From assembly GCF_008107695.1 (NCBI RefSeq), contig NZ_VIRG01000070.1, positions 1,054,001 to 1,118,000 of the forward strand: a stretch of 64,000 bases of DNA, in the 5' to 3' direction. The notes under the pieces were generated by a model that searched no databases, was not told the origin of the DNA, and saw only the letters and a program-made list of their open reading frames with translations. The stretch is from Stappia sp. BW2 (GTDB lineage: Bacteria > Pseudomonadota > Alphaproteobacteria > Rhizobiales > Stappiaceae). A program made the position numbers and the translations under genes. Position 1 is the first letter of the stretch, and each line of letters begins with the position of its first letter. Shown piece after piece: positions 58,263 to 64,000 of this stretch.

Positions 58263-58688
58263 ATGCAGCGTTATTTCACCATTACCCAGCTGACGCAGGA
58301 GTTCGACATAACGACCAGAACCCTGCGGTTCTATGAAGCGCAGGGTCTGGTGTCCCCCACACGCCGTGGCCGCCAACGCCTCTACACACCTGGCGACCGG
58401 ACCCGCATCAAGCTGATCCTGCGCGGCAAACGCCTCGGGTTTTCCCTGAACGAAATCAAGGAAATGATCGAGATGTACGGCAGTGCGCCAGGGGAGACTG
58501 GCCAGTTGCGGCTGCTCCTCGACAGGATCGCTGCCCGCCGGGCAGAACTTCTGGAAAAACAGCGCGATATCGAATTGACGCTTGGAGAACTCGATGATGT
58601 CGAGGCGGGCGCTAAAGCGCGTATGGCCGTGCTCGACACAGGTTCGGAAAACATGTCCGACGCCGATGTGGCATCAAGGAAAGGCTGA
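58263..58688 (+). CDS. MerR-family regulator, LiuR-like
   Basis: MerR regulator, 141 residues: winged helix in residues 5-75 (FTITQLTQEFDITTRTLRFY, YEAQGLVSPTRRGRQRLYTP) and a C-terminal coiled coil. No metal-binding cysteines, as in LiuR, which controls leucine/isovalerate and branched-chain degradation. It directly precedes a thioesterase, an acetyltransferase and an isovaleryl-CoA dehydrogenase gene, supporting that role. ATG 58263 follows AAGGAG; its TGA overlaps the next ATG. Confidence 0.85.
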   Translation: MQRYFTITQLTQEFDITTRTLRFYEAQGLVSPTRRGRQRLYTPGDRTRIKLILRGKRLGFSLNEIKEMIEMYGSAPGETGQLRLLLDRIAARRAELLEKQRDIELTLGELDDVEAGAKARMAVLDTGSENMSDADVASRKG

Positions 58689-59131
58689 TGGATCTTTTTC
58701 CTCGTGATGACAATTGGGAACCTCGCGTGCGAGCGAGTTTTGCTGCGCAGAAATTCATGACCCATCTGGGCGCGCAGATGGTTCACGCTTCGCCTGGTGC
58801 CGTCGATCTGGAATTGACGATGCGGCCGGAGCTGACACAGCAACACGGTTTCTTTCATGCCGGCGCGACCTCATCCATTGCGGACAGCGCGGCGGGATAC
58901 GCGGCATTGACCTTGTTTGCCGCCGGCTTCGGCGTGCTGACGAGCGAGTACAAGATCAACCTCCTGAACCCGGCGAGGCAACCTGTGCTTCTGGCAAGGG
59001 GACGTGTGGTCAAACCCGGCCGCACACTGACAATCGCAAAGGCGGATGTTTACGGACTGGACGATGGCATGCAGGTGCATGTCGCAACGGGCCTGTTCAC
59101 GCTCATGAGCGTCTCAGGCGTTAAGGACTGA
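58688..59131 (+). CDS. PaaI-family hotdog thioesterase
   Basis: Hotdog-fold thioesterase, 147 residues, with the PaaI pattern QHGFFHAGATSSIADSAAGY at about residues 51-70 (His-Gly and acidic catalytic region) and a C-terminal VHVATGLFTLMSV strand. Likely hydrolyses acyl-CoA esters from branched-chain or aromatic breakdown. It overlaps the MerR gene by one base (TGATG) and is followed by a GNAT gene after three bases, so coupling is likely. Confidence 0.88.
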   Translation: MDLFPRDDNWEPRVRASFAAQKFMTHLGAQMVHASPGAVDLELTMRPELTQQHGFFHAGATSSIADSAAGYAALTLFAAGFGVLTSEYKINLLNPARQPVLLARGRVVKPGRTLTIAKADVYGLDDGMQVHVATGLFTLMSVSGVKD

Positions 59132-59134
59132 CGA

Positions 59135-59581
59135 ATGACTGATATCACCACCCGGCCACTCAAGCGGTCAGACAAGCAAGGCTGGCTCGAGCTTTGGGCC
59201 GCCTATCTTGCGTTTTACAAGCAGGACCTGGCACCGGAGGTTACCGAGAAGCTGTTTGAGCGTCTGCTTTCCGATACGGGCCACCGGGCTTTCGTAGCGC
59301 TGCAGGGCGATGAGCTGGTCGGTCTGGTTCATTACCTGTTTCACGAAAGTACCTGGGCCCTGTCGTCGACCTGCTACCTGGAAGATCTGTTTGTAAGCGA
59401 AAAACTGCGCGGCGGAGGAGCTGGCCGCAAGTTGATCGAAGCAGTCTATCAGGCCGCAACTGATGAGCCGACCGCCAGCGGCGCGGTCTACTGGCACACC
59501 CATGATCACAATACGCGCGCCCGGCAGCTTTACGACCGGATCGGCGTCTTGAGCGATTTTGTCCGATACGACAGGCCTTAA
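59135..59581 (+). CDS. GNAT-family N-acetyltransferase
   Basis: Acetyltransferase of 148 residues. The GNAT core includes LEDLFVSEKLRGGGAGRKLI, the acetyl-CoA-binding R/Q-x-x-G-x-G/A type loop, and a final strand YWHTHDHNTRARQLYDRIGV. Substrate unknown. It lies between the thioesterase and the isovaleryl-CoA dehydrogenase in the same probable operon. Confidence 0.88.
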   Translation: MTDITTRPLKRSDKQGWLELWAAYLAFYKQDLAPEVTEKLFERLLSDTGHRAFVALQGDELVGLVHYLFHESTWALSSTCYLEDLFVSEKLRGGGAGRKLIEAVYQAATDEPTASGAVYWHTHDHNTRARQLYDRIGVLSDFVRYDRP

Positions 59582-59602
59582 GAATTCTGGGAGGTATTCA
59601 AA

Positions 59603-60775
59603 ATGATCCGTAACGATTTTCCGGGTTTCAATTTCGATCTCGGCGAAACTGCAGACATGCTGCGCGATACCGTTCGCTCCTACAGCCAGGACCGTATCGC
59701 GCCATTGGCGGAAAAGATCGACCGCGAAGACTGGTTCCCGCGCGAGCTCTGGCCCGAAATGGGGGAACTTGGACTTCACGGGATCACTGTTGAAGAAGAG
59801 TGGGGCGGTTCGGGGCTTGGCTATCTGGAGCACTGCATCGCCATGGAAGAGGTCAGCCGGGCCTCTGCCTCCATCGGCCTCAGTTACGGCGCTCATTCGA
59901 ATCTCTGCGTCAACCAGTTGCGTCGCTGGGGGAGTGACGACCAGAAAAAACGCTATCTGAACAAGCTCGTGACCGGCGAACACCTTGGCGCATTGGCCAT
60001 GTCGGAACCGGGCGCCGGGTCTGACGTCGTATCCATGAAGCTGAGGGCGGAGAAAAAGGGCGACCGCTACGTCCTCAACGGATCCAAGATGTGGATCACC
60101 AACGGCCCGTCCGCCGATACGATGATCATCTACGCCAAGACCGATCCCGAAGCCGGTCCGAAGGGCATCACGGCCTTTCTGGTCGAGAAGGGCTTTGCCG
60201 GATTTTCCGTGGCGCAGAAGCTGGACAAGCTCGGCATGCGCGGGTCCGAAACCGGTGAGCTGGTGTTCCAGGATTGTGAGGTTCCGGAAGAAAACGTCCT
60301 TGGTCAGGTTGGCAAGGGTGTCAATGTTCTGATGTCGGGTCTCGACTACGAGCGCGCCGTGCTGGCGGCAGGGGCTGTCGGCATCATGCAGGCGGCCATG
60401 GATGTGGTTATCCCATATGTTCATGAGCGCGAGCAATTCGGTCAGCCCATCGGCACGTTCCAGCTTGTGCAGGGCAAGGTCGCCGACATGTATGTCGCCA
60501 TGAACGCCACCAAGTCTTACGTCTATGCGGTTGCCAAGGCCTGCGACAGGGGCGAGACAACCCGTGAAGACGCCGCGGGTGCGATCCTCTATGCAGCTGA
60601 GAACGCGACCAAGCTGGCGCTTGATGCGATCCAGCTCCTTGGCGGCAACGGCTATATCAACGAATATCCGACCGGTCGCCTGCTGCGTGACGCAAAGCTT
60701 TATGAAATCGGCGCGGGCACATCGGAGATCCGGCGGATGCTGATTGGCCGGGAGATCTTCAACAAGACGGCGTGA
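59603..60775 (+). CDS. Isovaleryl-CoA dehydrogenase
   Basis: Acyl-CoA dehydrogenase, 390 residues, FAD-dependent step in leucine breakdown (isovaleryl-CoA to methylcrotonyl-CoA). Family blocks: [36 protein letters not shown], and the position-specific Glu in [12 protein letters not shown], typical of isovaleryl-CoA dehydrogenases rather than short-chain enzymes. C-terminal [20 protein letters not shown] is standard. No methylcrotonyl-CoA carboxylase or lyase genes follow in this window, which is unusual for a full liu operon. Confidence 0.9.
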   Translation: MIRNDFPGFNFDLGETADMLRDTVRSYSQDRIAPLAEKIDREDWFPRELWPEMGELGLHGITVEEEWGGSGLGYLEHCIAMEEVSRASASIGLSYGAHSNLCVNQLRRWGSDDQKKRYLNKLVTGEHLGALAMSEPGAGSDVVSMKLRAEKKGDRYVLNGSKMWITNGPSADTMIIYAKTDPEAGPKGITAFLVEKGFAGFSVAQKLDKLGMRGSETGELVFQDCEVPEENVLGQVGKGVNVLMSGLDYERAVLAAGAVGIMQAAMDVVIPYVHEREQFGQPIGTFQLVQGKVADMYVAMNATKSYVYAVAKACDRGETTREDAAGAILYAAENATKLALDAIQLLGGNGYINEYPTGRLLRDAKLYEIGAGTSEIRRMLIGREIFNKTA

Positions 60776-60796
60776 GCCTCGAACCCAGAGAACGGA

Positions 60797-61189
60797 ATGA
60801 AACAGACACGGCTTCCCGACAAACCTGATGCGAAGTCTCCAGCGGGAGCCGATATCCGTTTCATCATGGATGGCCCGACAGGAAACATGATCCATTCGAC
60901 CGTTCCTGTCGGCCAGACCAACCGCGCAACACGGCACAAGACGGTGCATGAATTCTGGCATGTGCTAGCCGGCAGCGGACAGATCTGGAGGTCCGACGAT
61001 GCCAGCCAGGCCATTGTCGATCTGGAGGCCGGGGTCTCGATTGATATCCCGTCCGGAACGGCCTTCCAGTACCGAAACACCGGTGAGAGTGTGCTCCAGT
61101 TCATTTGTATTTCCATGCCTCCCTGGCCGGGAGATGATGAAGCCGAATTTGTCGATGGCCCCTGGAAGGCGACGGTGGGCGAAAGCTAA
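60797..61189 (+). CDS. Cupin-domain protein
   Basis: Small cupin, 130 residues. Motif 1 region HEFWHVLAGSGQIWR (His, Glu, His) and motif 2 region DIPSGTAFQYRNTG match a single cupin barrel with possible metal ligands. Ligand unknown. It is 21 bases after the isovaleryl-CoA dehydrogenase and could be the next operon member. Confidence 0.82.
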   Translation: MKQTRLPDKPDAKSPAGADIRFIMDGPTGNMIHSTVPVGQTNRATRHKTVHEFWHVLAGSGQIWRSDDASQAIVDLEAGVSIDIPSGTAFQYRNTGESVLQFICISMPPWPGDDEAEFVDGPWKATVGES

Positions 61190-61259
61190 GACCGATCCTA
61201 TTGCCGAACCGATCCGGTTTTTCCTGCGTATCGCTTTCACTACGAAAGAGGGGCAGTGA

Positions 61260-61949
61260 ATGACGACAGTTGCAGTGATCTTCGGTGCCAGTGGCGGAAT
61301 TGGTTCGGCCATGAGGACGCACCTCGAAAGCCACGGCGGATATGACAGGGTCCTCGCGCTTCATCGCAAGTCGACACCACCTCTCGATTTGCTCGATGAG
61401 GGCAAGATCCAGGCGTGTGCCGAAGAGGTTCGGAAGGCTGGTGGTGAGCTGCGTTTGCTCTTTGATGCGACCGGTGCTCTCACGCTCGGGACAGCACGTC
61501 CTGAAAAAAGCCTGCGGGAACTTGATCCAGAGGTTCTTGCCAGGTCTTTTGCAATCAATGCCATTGGTCCGGCACTGCTCATGAAACACTTTTTGCCGCT
61601 GCTGCCAAAAGAAGGGCGAAGTGTCTTTGCAACCCTTTCGGCCCGGGTCGGTTCGATCGGGGATAACGGACTGGGCGGATGGTATGCTTACCGGGCCGCG
61701 AAAGCCGCGCTTAATCAATTGGTCCGTACGGCGTCGATTGAGGTGGCACGAAAAAATCCTGAAGCGATCTGTGTTGCGCTTCATCCCGGTACGGTGAGAA
61801 CGCCCTTGACCGAGAGTTTTACCAAGACCGGGCTCGACGTTCAGGAGCCGGTAGTTGCAGCCGAGCGTCTTGTCGACGTTTTGACCAGTCTCAAGCCCGC
61901 CGATACCGGTGGATTTTTCGATCAGCGCGGCAAGCCCATTCCCTGGTAG
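61260..61949 (+). CDS. Short-chain dehydrogenase/reductase (CsgA-like)
   Basis: Classical SDR, 229 residues: nucleotide loop GASGGIG at residues 9-15 and the active-site pair Tyr and Lys in YAYRAAKAAL. A C-factor-like arrangement with a short N-terminus. Substrate unknown. ATG 61260 follows AAAGAGGGG. Confidence 0.88.
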   Translation: MTTVAVIFGASGGIGSAMRTHLESHGGYDRVLALHRKSTPPLDLLDEGKIQACAEEVRKAGGELRLLFDATGALTLGTARPEKSLRELDPEVLARSFAINAIGPALLMKHFLPLLPKEGRSVFATLSARVGSIGDNGLGGWYAYRAAKAALNQLVRTASIEVARKNPEAICVALHPGTVRTPLTESFTKTGLDVQEPVVAAERLVDVLTSLKPADTGGFFDQRGKPIPW

Positions 61950-62037
61950 GCATAAGTCAGGGGGCGATGTTGGGCGCTTTGCGAGTGCCAGCCGATGTTC
62001 GTTAGCCAACACAGAGCTTGAGCGAAGATTGAAAAGA

Positions 62038-62070
62038 CAAAACGCCATACATTGAGCGGCGTTTTGCTTT
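62038..62070 (+). terminator. Possible terminator between SDR and acetyltransferase genes
   Basis: A 9-bp stem CAAAACGCC/GGCGTTTTG with an 11-base loop, followed by CTTTC. It lies about 90 bases after the SDR stop. Confidence 0.6.
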
Positions 62071-62144
62071 CGTGTAACGGACCCTTTCACCGGGATTGCT
62101 GTCCCTGTTCTTTCCGTGCAACCTTGAAATCGGAAGGAGTGGAT

Positions 62145-62735
62145 ATGACAAATAACGATCCCGTCCACATTCAACTTGCAACACCTGCGCGCTGGGCCGA
62201 TCTGGTGGATCTTTTCGGCCCGGAACGGGGGGCGTCTGGTGGTTGCTGGTGTATGTGGCCTTTCCTGAGGGGGAAGGACTGGAATGCGATGACCCGTGAG
62301 GAACGGCGCGATGCGTTTCAGCAGAAGGTGGATGCTGGTCCGGCTCCCGGGCTTCTGGCGTATCGCGGCGGTCTTGCTGTCGGTTGGATGGCTCTCGGTC
62401 CGCGCGGACAGTATCAACGCTTCCAGCTTGGTAAAAACAGCCAGCCACTAGCGGAAGATGGCGAGGAGGCGATGGAGACAACATATGCGGTCACCTGTTT
62501 CTATATCCGCAAAGGGCACCGCGGAACCGGTTTGATGTCCCTCTTGCTAGAGGCAGGGATTACCCATGCGCGATCCCAAGGGGCTCGTCAGCTGGATGCC
62601 TGTCCCATGGAAACGGACAAACCTCTTCAATGGGGCGAGGGCTTCGTAGGCATTGTAGACGTCTTCCAGCGCGCCGGTTTCATCGAAGTCGCCCGCCGGA
62701 GCCCCAAGCGGCCACTCATGCGCAAGACACTATGA
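62145..62735 (+). CDS. GNAT-family N-acetyltransferase, second copy
   Basis: Acetyltransferase of 196 residues. An N-terminal CWCMWPFLRGKDW motif and the C-terminal YAVTCFYIRKGHRGTGLMSL with the acetyl-CoA loop place it in a GNAT subfamily found in many bacteria. ATG 62145 follows GGAAGGAG; the frame opens earlier at 62052 but the site and family start favour 62145. Substrate unknown. Confidence 0.85.
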   Translation: MTNNDPVHIQLATPARWADLVDLFGPERGASGGCWCMWPFLRGKDWNAMTREERRDAFQQKVDAGPAPGLLAYRGGLAVGWMALGPRGQYQRFQLGKNSQPLAEDGEEAMETTYAVTCFYIRKGHRGTGLMSLLLEAGITHARSQGARQLDACPMETDKPLQWGEGFVGIVDVFQRAGFIEVARRSPKRPLMRKTL

Positions 62736-62748
62736 ACGGAACTTCCAG

Positions 62749-63153
62749 ATGACCGGCGAAACTGACCTTGCCACCTTGATATCGCAGATGCGTCCGATGC
62801 TGGATCCGCAGCCTTATGTGTTCTGCACATTCGCATCGAAATCGATGACGGATCTCGCGGAGTACGAACCTATTGGCCTTTTCGCGGAAAGCGAAGGCCT
62901 GACGGCCATTCTGCCGGTTGAGCGAGCGCGTGAACTGGGGTTGGCAGAGGCGGAGTGGTTCCGGCGTATAACGCTGACAGTGCATTCCTCCCTGGCGGCC
63001 GTCGGACTGACAGCATCGATTTCCGCTGCTCTGACCGCCGAAGGAATTTCGGCAAATGTGGTTGCAGCCTTTTTTCACGATCATGTTTTTGTACCCGCAG
63101 AACGCGCCGAGGACGCTCTGGCAGCACTGCGCAAACTTGCCGGAGACAGCTGA
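62749..63153 (+). CDS. ACT-domain protein
   Basis: Protein of 134 residues with an ACT-type ligand-binding fold (LTVHSSLAAVGLTASISAAL, then VVAAFFHDHVFVPAERAEDA). ACT domains bind amino acids and usually regulate enzymes. It is 13 bases after the acetyltransferase gene, which suggests one transcript. Partner enzyme unknown. Confidence 0.8.
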   Translation: MTGETDLATLISQMRPMLDPQPYVFCTFASKSMTDLAEYEPIGLFAESEGLTAILPVERARELGLAEAEWFRRITLTVHSSLAAVGLTASISAALTAEGISANVVAAFFHDHVFVPAERAEDALAALRKLAGDS

Positions 63154-63268
63154 TCCCCGGTTGTCCAGCTGGACCGGACTTTCGCGAAGATAGTGAATTC
63201 GGTGGATTCTCCCTTGCAATTTACGGTTTGCCTTCCCATTCCTAAACGGGAGCAAGCGGGGTAAGAGC

Positions 63269-64000
63269 ATGCAACGGGTGAAGCGGCGTCTGGCGGCAGT
63301 TATGTGCGCGGACGTTGCGCAATATTCCAAGCTCATGGAGCGGGATGAAGACGGAACTCTGGATCGGCTCAAAGCCTACCGGTTGGTGATGTCCGCGCTG
63401 ACAGAACGTCATAACGGGCGCATCGTGAACACCTGGGGTGATGCAGTCATCATCGAGTTCGCATCGGTGACAGAAGCCGTGCAATGTGCTGTTGATATCC
63501 AGAACGAGCTTTCGGTTCGCAACGCGGACCTGCCGGACATGACCCGCATGGAGTTTCGCATCGGCATAAATCTCGGCGACATCATGGTCGAAGGCGATGA
63601 CATCTATGGCGACGGCGTGAATGTTGCCGCCCGATTGCAGGAAATCGCGCCGCGGGGCGGCATCATGTTGTCTCAGTCGGTCTATGATCAGGTGAAATCA
63701 AAAATGGCGCTGGGCTTCGATCCGCTTGGCCCACAGCACGTCAAGAATGTTACCGACCCTGTTGAAACCTACTCGGTGCGCATCGGGGGGCGTAATTCGC
63801 CCGATGAAACCAGTGCCAGACAGGAGACGCCCCACACCGGTGCGCACCAGGACGGTGTTTCAGGGCCCGAATGGGAACGGGATACCCAGGCAGTCGCCTC
63901 GGGTTTCGAACAGGCGCGCCGCTGGTTGAGGGCTCAGCCGAAACGCGTACGCGGCTGCTTGTTCATGATCAGCTTCTTTTTCCTGCTCAATGTTCTGACG
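63269..64000 (+). CDS. Class III adenylate/guanylate cyclase, membrane-anchored (truncated by window end)
   Basis: The frame runs from ATG 63269 to the end of the window, 244 codons without a stop. The N-terminal cyclase domain starts MQRVKRRLAAVMCADVAQYS and has metal Asp residues in CADVAQYS and NTWGDAVI, and the transition-state Asn/Arg block DIYGDGVNVAARLQ. The residue before the second metal site is Asn where many family members have Lys, so substrate choice is uncertain. A hydrophobic segment (CLFMISFFFLLNVL) begins at the window edge, so a membrane anchor follows. ATG 63269 has GTAAGAG upstream. Confidence 0.85.
   Translation, partial: MQRVKRRLAAVMCADVAQYSKLMERDEDGTLDRLKAYRLVMSALTERHNGRIVNTWGDAVIIEFASVTEAVQCAVDIQNELSVRNADLPDMTRMEFRIGINLGDIMVEGDDIYGDGVNVAARLQEIAPRGGIMLSQSVYDQVKSKMALGFDPLGPQHVKNVTDPVETYSVRIGGRNSPDETSARQETPHTGAHQDGVSGPEWERDTQAVASGFEQARRWLRAQPKRVRGCLFMISFFFLLNVLT

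Overview
The window is about 64 kb of chromosome from an alphaproteobacterium, most likely a marine Hyphomicrobiales member of the Stappiaceae type (Roseibium/Labrenzia/Stappia-like). This is inferred from gene content and order: an S10-spc-alpha ribosomal cluster without rpmJ and with adk after secY, an ATP12 chaperone gene, sulfolipid genes in sqdB-sqdD-sqdC order, an Anbu operon and a RibN-type exporter-family gene behind an FMN riboswitch. No ribosomal RNA or species-level marker is present, so the genus is a guess.

Layout. 1-13.1 kb: 24 complete genes of the S10 (3' part), spc and alpha clusters, rplD to rplQ, including secY, adk and rpoA, ending at a strong terminator. 13.2-19.3 kb: methyl-accepting chemotaxis protein, HtrA/DegP protease, RarA ATPase and a class III nucleotide cyclase. 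19.6-26.2 kb: a patatin-like DUF3376 protein, three tandem fatty acid hydroxylase/sterol desaturase paralogues, a FluC/CrcB fluoride channel and an RluA-family pseudouridine synthase. 26.2-30.7 kb: P-loop kinase, a 56-residue membrane protein, a DUF2778 L,D-transpeptidase-like protein, HAD phosphatase, ATP12, and a small GIY-YIG nuclease enclosed by inverted palindromes. 30.8-36.4 kb (minus strand): MgtE and the Anbu/transglutaminase/alpha-E/circularly permuted ATP-grasp operon. 36.9-43.6 kb: an OmpA-fold protein without signal peptide, then propionyl-CoA carboxylase pccB and pccA, separated by three antisense genes for small secreted cysteine-containing proteins, two of which are paralogues. 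43.7-47.3 kb: HAD phosphatase, PAS-GGDEF protein, FMN riboswitch plus EamA transporter, acylphosphatase. 47.4-51.6 kb: sulfolipid operon sqdBDC, lipB, an orphan FliN-like gene. 51.7-54.8 kb: tRNA-Leu(GAG), two small secreted proteins, a second mgtE. 55.3-58.2 kb: divergent ohrR/ohr pair with an operator, VOC protein, GH25 lysozyme. 58.2-64 kb: a LiuR-like MerR regulator with thioesterase, acetyltransferase and isovaleryl-CoA dehydrogenase, then cupin, SDR, a second acetyltransferase, an ACT-domain protein and a class III cyclase cut by the window end.

How genes work together. The first 13 kb make ribosomes, the Sec channel and RNA polymerase alpha. PccA and PccB feed propionyl-CoA, and the isovaleryl-CoA dehydrogenase unit feeds leucine catabolism, into acyl-CoA metabolism. 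SqdB, SqdD and SqdC make the sulfolipid SQDG. OhrR controls Ohr against organic peroxides. The Anbu operon looks like a peptide-tagging or amidoligase system with its own proteasome-like hydrolase. The items most worth a second look are the inverted-repeat GIY-YIG unit, the tandem hydroxylase triplet beside a patatin, the secreted paralogues between pccB and pccA, the OhrR with a 125-residue extension, and the Anbu operon.
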